This document shows positions 33,042 to 39,915 of a DNA stretch of 59,719 bases, in pieces. The notes beneath the pieces were generated by a model. It was not told where the DNA came from. It did no database searches and saw only the letters and a program-made list of their open reading frames with translations. A program made the position numbers and the translations under genes. Every line of letters begins with the position of its first letter. Within the stretch, counting starts at the first letter, position 1. Source of the stretch: an uncultured Faecalibacterium sp. GTDB taxonomy: Bacteria; Bacillota; Clostridia; Oscillospirales; Ruminococcaceae. The stretch lies in assembly GCA_900540455.1 (NCBI GenBank), contig UQGD01000010.1, positions 1 to 59,719 of the forward strand, in the 5' to 3' direction.

Positions 33042-34505
33042 TCACTTTTTCTCGCCTTTGGGGCGGTCGTTCAGGTGTCGGTCGTGGATATCTGCAGTCG
33101 GCTGGCAAGCCGGCTTGGTTGCATATTCTCCCGTAAAGCAGGCCGTGCAGAAACCGCAGTGAGACTGCTGTGCCAGCTGCTTGACGTGGTCGATGGACAG
33201 ATAGCCCAGGGTATCAGCGCCGATGATCTCGTTGATCTGCTCGACATTGCGGCCGGTAGCCACCAGCATCTTCTGGTCCGGGATATCGGTGCCAAAGTAG
33301 CAGGGGTACTTGAACGGAGGCGCCGAGACCACAAAGTGGACTTCCTTAGCGCCGGCATCCCGCAGCAGGTTGATGATGCGGGCCGAGGTCGTGCCGCGGA
33401 CGATGGAGTCGTCCACCAGCACCACCCGCTTGCCACGCACCGTGCTGGACACCACGTTCAGCTTGATGCGCACGCTGTTCTCACGCTGCTTCTGGCTGCC
33501 CTGGATAAAGGTGCGGCCAATGTATTTGTTCTTGATAAAGCCGATGCCGTAGGGGATGCCGCTCTGCTCCGAGTAGCCCAGTGCAGCGTCCAGACCGGAG
33601 TCCGGCACGCCAATGACCACATCGGCCTCCAGCGGGTGCTCCATCGCCAGGAAGCGGCCTGCCTGCTTGCGGGCCTCATGCACAGAGCTGCCCTCCACCA
33701 CGCTGTCCGGACGTGCAAAGTAGATGAACTCAAACACGCACATCTGGTTTTCTTTTTCACCGCAGTGGGCCTTGATGCTGCGCAGGCCGGATGCGTCGGC
33801 CACCACGATCTCACCAGGCTCCACATCCCGCAGCAGGGTAGCACCTACGGCGTCCAGAGCGCAGCTCTCGCTGGCAAACACATAGCCGCCCTCCGGCAGG
33901 GTGCCGATGCACAGCGGCCGGTAACCGCGGGGGTCACGGGCAGCGATCAGCTTGGTGGAAGACATGATCACCAGGCTGTATGCGCCGTCCAGCAGCGTCA
34001 TGGTCTGGCTGATGGCCTCCTCGATGCTGCCGGTCTTGAGGCGGAAACGGGTGATCAGATAGCAGATCACCTCGGTATCCGAAGTGCCGTGGAAGATGGC
34101 GCCCTCGTTCTCCAGCTCGTTGCGCAGCTGCATGGCATTGACCAGGTTGCCATTGTGGCACAGAGCCATGGTGCCGCGGCCGTGGCGCACGATCATGGGC
34201 TGTGCGTTGGAGCGGGAGCGGTTGCCGGTAGTGGCATAACGGACATGGCCGGTAGCCATATGGGCGTTGGGCCGTGCCACCGAAGCCAGCACCTCCGGGG
34301 TGAACACCTCGTTCACCAGGCCGGAATCCCGGTAGCCATGGATGACACCGTCATCGTTTACAGCAATGCCGCAGCTCTCCTGGCCGCGGTGCTGCAGAGC
34401 ATACAGGGCCGAGTAGACTGCGGCGGCAACATCCTCGGTGCCGGCCTTATCGTAAATACCAAAGACGCCGCACTCCTCATGCAGCGGATATGCAAAATCA
34501 GACAT
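33042..34505 (-). CDS. purF: Amidophosphoribosyltransferase
   Basis: Commits PRPP to purine synthesis by forming phosphoribosylamine from glutamine. The 487-residue precursor has an 11-residue propeptide before Cys12 (EECGVFGIY), which becomes the N-terminal nucleophile after cleavage. The glutaminase domain and the PRTase domain (KRVVLVDDSIVRGTTSARI) follow. Near the C terminus, CGFCTACFTGEY and earlier cysteines fit the [4Fe-4S]-containing Bacillus-type enzyme. It is 36 bases after purE and 14 before purM. Confidence 0.97.
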   Translation of the reverse strand: MSDFAYPLHEECGVFGIYDKAGTEDVAAAVYSALYALQHRGQESCGIAVNDDGVIHGYRDSGLVNEVFTPEVLASVARPNAHMATGHVRYATTGNRSRSNAQPMIVRHGRGTMALCHNGNLVNAMQLRNELENEGAIFHGTSDTEVICYLITRFRLKTGSIEEAISQTMTLLDGAYSLVIMSSTKLIAARDPRGYRPLCIGTLPEGGYVFASESCALDAVGATLLRDVEPGEIVVADASGLRSIKAHCGEKENQMCVFEFIYFARPDSVVEGSSVHEARKQAGRFLAMEHPLEADVVIGVPDSGLDAALGYSEQSGIPYGIGFIKNKYIGRTFIQGSQKQRENSVRIKLNVVSSTVRGKRVVLVDDSIVRGTTSARIINLLRDAGAKEVHFVVSAPPFKYPCYFGTDIPDQKMLVATGRNVEQINEIIGADTLGYLSIDHVKQLAQQSHCGFCTACFTGEYATKPACQPTADIHDRHLNDRPKGEKK

Positions 34506-34541
34506 AAATGTTTTTTCCTCTCTCAAATCCACAACAGAATA

Positions 34542-35042
34542 TTACAGCGCAGCCAGCTCCTGCTGGAGGGCAGCTTCCTTCGCAGCGATCTGCTGGCTCA
34601 TAGCCACCCGCTCTGCCTCCAGGCGGGCATCCAGATCCTCATCCCCCAGTGCCAGGATCTCCGCTGCGAGCCAGGCGGCATTCTTGGCGCCGTTCAGGGC
34701 CACAGTAGCCACCGGGATGCCGCTGGGCATCTGCACCGTAGACAGCAGCGCATCCAGACCATCTGCTGCGCCGCCCTTCATGGGGATGCCGATCACCGGC
34801 AGGGTGGTGTTGGCAGCAAATGCGCCTGCCAGATGGGCGGCCATGCCCGCTGCGCACAGGATCACGCCAAAGCCTGCGGCCTTAGCCCCCTTTGCAAACT
34901 CTGCGGCCTGGGCCGGGGTGCGGTGAGCGGACAGGATATGGGCCTCGAAGGGGATATCCAGCGCCTTGAGCTGTGCGCAGGCCCCCTTGACTACCGGCCA
35001 ATCGCTGTCGGAACCCATGATGACTGCAACCTTACGAATCAT
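34542..35042 (-). CDS. purE: N5-carboxyaminoimidazole ribonucleotide mutase (class I PurE)
   Basis: Moves the carboxyl group to make CAIR, purine step 6. The 166-residue protein has VAVIMGSDSDWPVVKGA, SAHRTP and GIPMKGGAADGLDALLSTVQMPSGIPVATV, the core of class I PurE. No purK is in the window. GAGAGG stands before the ATG at 35042. It is the first gene of the purine operon, directly behind a leader terminator. It has a helical, Glu-rich C-terminal tail. Confidence 0.96.
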   Translation of the reverse strand: MIRKVAVIMGSDSDWPVVKGACAQLKALDIPFEAHILSAHRTPAQAAEFAKGAKAAGFGVILCAAGMAAHLAGAFAANTTLPVIGIPMKGGAADGLDALLSTVQMPSGIPVATVALNGAKNAAWLAAEILALGDEDLDARLEAERVAMSQQIAAKEAALQQELAAL

Positions 35043-35075
35043 AGCTTCGATCCTCTCTTTCTTGACAAAAGAAAC

Positions 35076-35110
35076 AAAAAAAGGCTGTGATGAATTACAC
35101 CACGGCCTTT
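35076..35110 (-). terminator. Leader terminator (attenuator) of the purine operon
   Basis: On the - strand a 13-position stem, AAAGGCCGTGGTG with CATCACAGCCTTT (one mismatch and one G-U), a 5-nt loop and then a T-run. It ends 33 bases before the purE ATG, so unregulated transcription would stop before the operon. No purine, PRPP or ZTP riboswitch consensus was recognised in the leader. Confidence 0.75.
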
Positions 35111-35118
35111 GTTCTGCG

Positions 35119-35217
35119 TCATGCCGGACACGCGCCCTTGCGCAAGGTTGCACGATGCCCGCTGTTCCCAAAAATGGCCCGCTGGGCCACAGTGTTCAGC
35201 GGCATTTTGCGCATCAT
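35119..35217 (-). CDS. Possible 32-residue leader ORF of the purine operon
   Basis: Two adjacent ATG codons (35217 and 35214) preceded six bases upstream by a strong GGAGG (35228-35224), then 32 codons to TGA at 35119. It reads MMRKMPLNTVAQRAIFGNSG and onward, basic and unlike any protein I know. It covers hairpins in the leader, including AAAATG...CATTTT with CCGCTG/CAGCGG, and ends just before the attenuator, which would suit a translated regulatory leader. It may also be chance. Confidence 0.4.
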   Translation of the reverse strand: MMRKMPLNTVAQRAIFGNSGHRATLRKGACPA

Positions 35218-35329
35218 GTTTCCCCTCCGCAAAAACGTTCTGTCCTTGAAAATGTGCTCTAAGGGCAAACGCCGACCATCCCGTTCTCAAAGAAGAGCAG
35301 GACCCCCGGCTTGCGCCCTTTACAAGTAC

Positions 35330-35357
35330 AGTTTACGGCAAAAAAATCGCTTTGCAA
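35330..35357 (-). promoter_or_regulatory. Possible purine operon promoter
   Basis: On the - strand, TTGCAA (35357-35352), a 16-bp spacer and TAAACT (35335-35330). Both boxes are weak but the position fits a leader of about 280 nt. The rest of 35231-35473 is AT-rich with an imperfect palindrome CACAAAA...TTTTGTG near 35395-35420 and no gene. Confidence 0.4.
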
Positions 35358-35473
35358 AGACCGTTTTCGTAATTTCTCCCTTGTGTTCCCAAGCACACAA
35401 AAAACTTTAGAAAGTTTTGTGCAGTTTCGACATCGTTTTTCTTTTTAAGTATGACTTCTGCCTGGACATTTTT

Positions 35474-35983
35474 TTATAAAGCTGTACCGGTCTGCGCAGC
35501 ACCCTGGGTAATGTGCGCAGCGCTCCCCTGTACTGCTTTCATCAGGCCGGCAGGCTCGCAGCAGATCTGCGTGCCGATGCGCCCGCCGGAAACATAGATC
35601 CGGGGCCGCGCCAGGGCGCTTTCATCAAAGACCGTGGGGTATTTCTTCTTCATCCCCACCGGGCTGCAGCCGCCCCGTACATAACCGGTGACCTTGAGCA
35701 GATCAGCCACATGGAGCATGGCGACGCTTTTTTCTCCCACACTGCGGGCAGCCGCTTTCAGGTCCAGCTCCTCTGCTACTGGGATCACAAACACAAAGTA
35801 GCCGCCGCTGGACCCCTTGGTGACCAGGGTCTTGAACACCGAGGCCGGGTCCTCCCCCATACTTTGCGCCACATGGATCCCGTCCACTGCCACCCCTTCT
35901 TCGTGGGGATACTCGTGAGCCGTATAGGGCACTTTGGCCCGCTCCAGCATCCGCATAGCATTGGTCTTAACTTCCTTCCCCAT
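35474..35983 (-). CDS. ybaK: Cys-tRNA(Pro) deacylase, YbaK/EbsC family
   Basis: Hydrolyses cysteine wrongly attached to tRNA-Pro by prolyl-tRNA synthetase, protecting translation accuracy. The 169-residue protein shows the family pattern: an N-terminal helix, VFKTLVTKG with the catalytic Lys, FVFVIPVAEELDLKAAA, and the signature GGCSPVGMKKKYPTVFDESA. It is monocistronic, divergent from the DAHP synthase gene. A TGG-TAAAAT extended -10 (36030-36022, - strand) could be its promoter, without a good -35. Confidence 0.93.
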   Translation of the reverse strand: MGKEVKTNAMRMLERAKVPYTAHEYPHEEGVAVDGIHVAQSMGEDPASVFKTLVTKGSSGGYFVFVIPVAEELDLKAAARSVGEKSVAMLHVADLLKVTGYVRGGCSPVGMKKKYPTVFDESALARPRIYVSGGRIGTQICCEPAGLMKAVQGSAAHITQGAAQTGTAL

Positions 35984-36130
35984 TTTTGTCTGTTCTCCCC
36001 CTTATACACGATACTGTTTTTATTTTACCACGTTTTGCACCGAAATAATAGATGTACGGGGTGTAAAAACTGTTTTTGTGGAGATTTTGCGCTTTTTGCC
36101 CCTGCCCGGAAAAAAATCCACCCCGCCCGC

Positions 36131-36159
36131 TTGACTTCATTGTCCTGAAGTGCTATGAT
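36131..36159 (+). promoter_or_regulatory. Promoter of the DAHP synthase gene
   Basis: TTGACT (36131-36136), a 17-bp spacer and TATGAT (36154-36159), preceded by TGC as extended -10. The leader is about 87 nt. Confidence 0.82.
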
Positions 36160-36252
36160 ATCCCCAGCAGCAAACCGCGGCCTGCAATGGCGGGCGCAGT
36201 GCAAAATACAACATCCGCCCCTACCGTGGGCCGACGCAAAGGAGACGCATCT

Positions 36253-37266
36253 ATGATCATCACATTGAAACAGAACGCACCCGAGCGCGAGGTGCGGGAG
36301 TTCTGCCAGGAGCTGGAGGCTCTTGGCCTGGAGCTGAATGACTCCAAGGGGCACGACACCCATATCCTGGGTCTGATCGGCGATACAAAGTCCATCTCGG
36401 AAAGCTGGGTGCTGGCAAACCCTGTGGTAGAAGGGGTGCACCGGGTCTCCGAGCCGTATAAAAAAGCCAACCGGAAATTCCATCCGGACGACAGTGTCAT
36501 TGATGTATCCGGGGTCAAGATCGGCGGCGGACACTTTGCTGTGATCGCCGGGCCTTGCAGCATTGAGAGCGAAGCCCAGATCACCGAGTGTGCCCAGCGG
36601 GTCAAGGCAGCTGGTTCCAGCCTGCTGCGGGGCGGCGCTTTCAAGCCCCGCACCTCTCCGTATTCCTTCCAGGGGATGGGCAGCCAGGGGCTGGACCTGC
36701 TCAAGCTGGCCCGCCGTGTCACCGGCGCCCCCATCGTCACCGAGGTCATGAGCACCGAGCATCTGCCCTTGTTTGCGGATGTGGATCTGATCCAGGTGGG
36801 CGCCCGCAATATGCAGAACTTTGAGCTGCTGAAAGCGGTGGGCCGCCAGAATAAGCCGGTGCTGCTGAAACGGGGCCTTGCTAACACCCTGGAAGAGTTC
36901 GTCATGAGCGCTGAGTATATCATGGCCGAAGGCAATGAAAACGTGATCCTCTGCGAGCGGGGCATCCGCACTTTTGAGACCAGTATGCGCAATACGCTGG
37001 ACCTGGCCGGTGTGGTGATGCTGCACAAGATGACCCATCTGCCGGTGGTGGTGGACCCCAGCCACGCCTGCGGTCATGCCTGGATGGTGCCTCAGCTGGC
37101 CAAGGCTGCCGTGGCTGCCGGCGCAGACGGACTGATGATCGAAGTCCACAACAACCCCGCCAAAGCCAAGTGCGACGGCGCACAGAGCCTGACCCCGGAC
37201 CAGTTCGACGAGCTGATGCAGTTCATCACCAAGGAAGCCGAGTTCTTCGGAAAGACGGTGAACTGA
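36253..37266 (+). CDS. aroF: 3-deoxy-7-phosphoheptulonate (DAHP) synthase
   Basis: Condenses PEP and erythrose 4-phosphate, the first step of aromatic amino acid synthesis. The 337-residue protein is of the type I-beta kind: a ferredoxin-like regulatory domain in the first 70 residues (MIITLKQNAPEREVREFCQE), then the barrel with VIAGPCSIES, LLRGGAFKPRTSPYSFQG, KPVLLKRG, and VVVDPSHACGH. In the Thermotoga homologue this N-terminal domain binds tyrosine or phenylalanine; the same is likely here but not proven. AAAGGAGACG precedes the ATG at 36253. Monocistronic. Confidence 0.95.
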   Translation: MIITLKQNAPEREVREFCQELEALGLELNDSKGHDTHILGLIGDTKSISESWVLANPVVEGVHRVSEPYKKANRKFHPDDSVIDVSGVKIGGGHFAVIAGPCSIESEAQITECAQRVKAAGSSLLRGGAFKPRTSPYSFQGMGSQGLDLLKLARRVTGAPIVTEVMSTEHLPLFADVDLIQVGARNMQNFELLKAVGRQNKPVLLKRGLANTLEEFVMSAEYIMAEGNENVILCERGIRTFETSMRNTLDLAGVVMLHKMTHLPVVVDPSHACGHAWMVPQLAKAAVAAGADGLMIEVHNNPAKAKCDGAQSLTPDQFDELMQFITKEAEFFGKTVN

Positions 37267-37283
37267 GTTTTTTTACGGGGGGT

Positions 37284-37356
37284 CCCGCTTTTTTGAGAAA
37301 AAGCGGAGCAAAAGCGTTTCACACGGCCCGTGCAGATGCACGGGCCGATTTTTTTT
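37284..37356 (+). terminator. Double-hairpin terminator element, copy 2
   Basis: CCCGCTTTTT...AAAAAGCGG (37284-37307), the spacer AGCAAAAGCGTTTCACACGG, then CGGCCCGTGC with GCACGGGCCG and eight T's. It lies 18 bases after the DAHP synthase stop. Confidence 0.87.
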
Positions 37357-37407
37357 ACGCATAGGGCAGGCAGCTCGCCCTCCCTGGCCCAAGATCGTTC
37401 AACCCGC

Positions 37408-37445
37408 AAAAACCCCCTGTATGCACAACGCACACAGGGGGTTTT
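37408..37445 (-). terminator. Terminator of glyQS (bidirectional)
   Basis: CCCCCTGT (37413-37420) pairs with ACAGGGGG (37434-37441), flanked by AAAAA and TTTT, so it can work on both strands between the converging DAHP synthase and glyQS genes. Confidence 0.82.
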
Positions 37446-37468
37446 CGTTTATTCGGTCAGGCGAAAGC

Positions 37469-38890
37469 TCAGAACTCCAGCTTGCTCTCGATATATGCCT
37501 TCAGCTCGCTGATGGGCATACGCACCTGCTCCATGGTATCACGGTCACGGACGGTGACGCAGTTGTCCGCGGCAATGCCCTTAGCCTCGTCGCCCACGGT
37601 ATCAAAGTCCACCGTGATGCAGTACGGGGTGCCGATCTCGTCCTCACGGCGGTAACGCTTACCGATGGAACCGGTATCGTCATAATCCACCATAAAGTAC
37701 TTGCTCAGCTGGTTGCGGATCTCCATTGCCTTTTCGCCCAGCTTCTTGCTCAGGGGCAGCACAGCGCACTTATAAGGTGCCAGCGCCGGATGCAGACGCA
37801 GCACAGTGCGCACGTCCTCCTTGCCCTTGCCATCCACCAGATGCTCCTCGTCGTATGCCTCGCACAGGAATGCCAGAGCCACACGGTCGCAGCCCAGAGA
37901 AGGCTCGATGACATAGGGCACATAGTGCTCATTGGTCTCAGGGTCATAGTACTCCAGGCTCTTGCCGGAAGCCTCCTGGTGACGGGTCAGGTCGTAGTTG
38001 GTACGGTCTGCAATGCCCCACAGCTCGCCCCAGTCGGTGAACGGGAAGGCGTACTCGATATCGGTGGTAGCACGGCTGTAGAAAGCCAGCTCTGCAGGCT
38101 CATGGTCCCGCAGGCGCAGGTGCTCCTTCTTGATGCCCAGGCTCAGCAGCCAGTTCTCGCAGTAATCCTTCCAGTAGGCGAACCACTCCAGGTCGGTGCC
38201 GGGCTTGCAGAAGAACTCGCACTCCATCTGCTCGAACTCACGGGTACGGAACGTGAAGTTGCCCGGCGTGATCTCGTTGCGGAAAGCCTTGCCTACCTGG
38301 CACACGCCAAAGGGCAGCTTGCGGCGGGTGGTGCGCTGGATGTTGGCAAAGTTCACAAAAATGCCCTGTGCAGTCTCCGGACGCAGATAGCAGGTGGAGG
38401 AGCTGTCCTCCGTAACGCCAATGGCCGTCTTGAACATCAGGTTGAACTTGCGGATGGGGGTAAAGTCGTGCTTGCCGCACACCGGGCAGACGATGTCCTC
38501 ATGCTCTGCAATAAAGGCATCCATCTCATCAAAGCTCATGGCGTCCACATTGACCTCATGATGCTCCTCACCGATCAGCTTATCGGCGCGGTGGCGGGCC
38601 TTGCAGGCGCGGCAGTCCAGCAGCGGGTCCGAGAAGCTGGACACATGGCCGGTGGTCACCCAGGTCTGCGGGTTCATAATGATTGCGGCATCCAGGCCCA
38701 CATTATAGGGGCTCTCCTGCACAAACTTTTTCAGCCATGCCTTTTTGACGTTGTTTTTGAACTCAACGCCCAGGGGGCCGTAGTCCCAGCTGTTTGCAAG
38801 GCCGCCGTAGATCTCCGAGCCGGGGAACACATAGCCCCGGTTCTTGCAGAGACCAACGATCATATCAAGGGTCTTTTCGCTCTGTTCCAT
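37469..38890 (-). CDS. glyQS: Glycyl-tRNA synthetase, single-chain dimeric type
   Basis: Charges tRNA-Gly. The 473-residue protein is the alpha-2 class II form related to archaeal and eukaryotic enzymes, not the alpha-2-beta-2 GlyQ/GlyS type. Visible motifs: SEIYGGLANSWDYGPLG, motif 2 around GKAFRNEITPGNFTFRTREF, zinc-like Cys pairs CRACKARH and CPVCGKHDF, motif 3 EPSLGCDRVALAFL, and the anticodon-binding domain. One of the tRNAs it should use, tRNA-Gly(GCC), is encoded at 44530. Confidence 0.96.
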   Translation of the reverse strand: MEQSEKTLDMIVGLCKNRGYVFPGSEIYGGLANSWDYGPLGVEFKNNVKKAWLKKFVQESPYNVGLDAAIIMNPQTWVTTGHVSSFSDPLLDCRACKARHRADKLIGEEHHEVNVDAMSFDEMDAFIAEHEDIVCPVCGKHDFTPIRKFNLMFKTAIGVTEDSSSTCYLRPETAQGIFVNFANIQRTTRRKLPFGVCQVGKAFRNEITPGNFTFRTREFEQMECEFFCKPGTDLEWFAYWKDYCENWLLSLGIKKEHLRLRDHEPAELAFYSRATTDIEYAFPFTDWGELWGIADRTNYDLTRHQEASGKSLEYYDPETNEHYVPYVIEPSLGCDRVALAFLCEAYDEEHLVDGKGKEDVRTVLRLHPALAPYKCAVLPLSKKLGEKAMEIRNQLSKYFMVDYDDTGSIGKRYRREDEIGTPYCITVDFDTVGDEAKGIAADNCVTVRDRDTMEQVRMPISELKAYIESKLEF

Positions 38891-38966
38891 CGTGATAACA
38901 TCCTTTCCGTCCGCGGCTGGTTTGCCGTGTCGTAGTGAATTTTCCGCTTCAAATGCGGCTTTTTAT

Positions 38967-38995
38967 ACTGTACCATGTTTTGTGCGGCTTGTAAA
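38967..38995 (-). promoter_or_regulatory. glyQS promoter
   Basis: On the - strand, TTTACA (38995-38990), a 17-bp spacer ending in TGG, and TACAGT (38972-38967). The leader of about 70 nt carries a GCCGC...GCGG hairpin but no T-box motif. Confidence 0.6.
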
Positions 38996-39011
38996 GGGCA
39001 ATGCCGGGGAG

Positions 39012-39196
39012 ACCCTCTCCGTCACGGCTTCGCCGTGCCACCTCTCCCAAAAGGGAGAGGCTTTGGCAGAGACGCAAAGTTTATGGGGTTACAGGTCAGC
39101 TTCTTCTAGTAGTTGACCTGTGAGGACAAAACTCACCCTCTTTGCCAAGGGCTCCCCCTCTCGGGGGAGCTGTCGCCGTAGGCGACTGAGAGGGTT
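39012..39196 (+). repeat. Foldback repeat element, copy 2 (185 bp)
   Basis: Starts ACCCTCTCCGTCACGGC and ends GGCGACTGAGAGGGTT. Internal palindromes CACGGCTTCGCCGTG, CCTCTCCC...GGGAGAGG, CTCCCCC...GGGGGAG and GTCGCC...GGCGAC mirror those of the copy at 22371 in the opposite orientation. The centre shares CAAAGTTTA, TGTGAGGAC and CCCTCTTTGCCAAGGGC with that copy. Non-coding. Confidence 0.85.
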
Positions 39197-39208
39197 CGTC
39201 CTAGATTC

Positions 39209-39330
39209 AACCCTCTCCGTCACGGCTTCGCCGTGCCACCTCTCCCGAAAGGGAGAGGCTTTGGCAGGGGCGTAAAGCACATTGCTTACCGGTCGGCTTT
39301 TCCTCCCATTGACCAGCGAGCTTACCCTAT
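39209..39330 (+). repeat. Foldback repeat element, copy 3 (right end lost)
   Basis: Begins 12 bases after copy 2 with AACCCTCTCCGTCACGGC and repeats its first half closely (to CTTTGGCAGGGGCGTAAAG), then the central stretch in weaker form (TTACCGGTCGGCTTTTCC). The closing GAGAGGGTT end is missing, and the sequence runs into the terminator element of rlmH. The 38891-39420 gap is thus filled by the glyQS promoter, two repeat copies and a terminator. Confidence 0.75.
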
Positions 39331-39332
39331 GC

Positions 39333-39404
39333 AAAAAATTGGCTGGCGAGTATTCGCCAGCCGTGTGAAACGCTTTTTGCCCCGCTTTTTCTCGAAAAAG
39401 CGGG
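39333..39404 (-). terminator. Double-hairpin terminator element, copy 3 (rlmH)
   Basis: Read on the - strand: CCCGCTTTTTCGAGAAAAAG with CGGG, the spacer GCAAAAAGCGTTTCACACGG, then GGCTGGCG...CGCCAGCC and a T-run. It lies 17 bases after the rlmH stop and ends the topoisomerase-rlmH unit. Confidence 0.85.
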
Positions 39405-39420
39405 AACTCTCGTTTCCCTT

Positions 39421-39906
39421 TTACTTATGATACTTCATCCCCGCATTGATGGTGCAGGCACGATAGATCTGCTCTGTAAGCACCAGGCGTGCCAGCTGAT
39501 GCGGCATCGTGATGCGTCCCATGCTGAACCGCAGGGCTGCCGCCTGTTTGACCTGGGGTGCCAGGCCATGAGAGGAACCGATGACAAAAGCCACGTCCCC
39601 TGCTCCGCTGCCCGCCCGCTGTGCCAGAAAATCCGCCAGCTCCTCCGAGGAGATTGCTTTCCCCTCCACGCACAAAGCCACGATCGCTGCGCCCTTGCGC
39701 ACATTGGACAGGATCGCCTTTGCTTCCTTTTCCAGCGCTTTTTCCACCACAGCCTGCGAAGCGTTTTTTTCCTCGATCTTTTCTTCCGGCAGCTCCAGGA
39801 TGCGGAAGTTTGCAAAAGCAGCCAGGCGCTTCTGATACTCCGCCACACCCTCGGCAAAATATTTGGCATTCAGTTTGCCCACACAGATCAGGTCAATATT
39901 CTGCAT
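39421..39906 (-). CDS. rlmH: 23S rRNA pseudouridine-1915 N3-methyltransferase
   Basis: A SPOUT-fold enzyme that methylates pseudouridine 1915 in helix 69 of 23S rRNA on assembled 70S ribosomes. The 161-residue protein has the SAM-binding knot DVAFVIGSSHGLAPQVK and the conserved tail GRITMPHQLARLVLTEQIYR ending near YHK. TAAGGAGG precedes the ATG, nine bases after the topoisomerase subunit A stop. Confidence 0.96.
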   Translation of the reverse strand: MQNIDLICVGKLNAKYFAEGVAEYQKRLAAFANFRILELPEEKIEEKNASQAVVEKALEKEAKAILSNVRKGAAIVALCVEGKAISSEELADFLAQRAGSGAGDVAFVIGSSHGLAPQVKQAAALRFSMGRITMPHQLARLVLTEQIYRACTINAGMKYHK

Positions 39907-39915
39907 CGTTCCTCC

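Noticed and set aside
35043..35473. Guanine, PRPP (ykkC) or ZTP riboswitch before purE
   Set aside because: None of the conserved core words of these classes could be found in order on the - strand; only a terminator and a short frame are visible.
38891..38980. Glycine T-box before glyQS
   Set aside because: The leader is only about 70 nt and has no T-box sequence or competing terminator.
39012..39266. Two direct repeats of about 55 bp, possible start of a CRISPR array
   Set aside because: Repeats are palindromic, separated by over 190 bp, and occur inverted at 22.4 kb; no regular spacers or cas genes.
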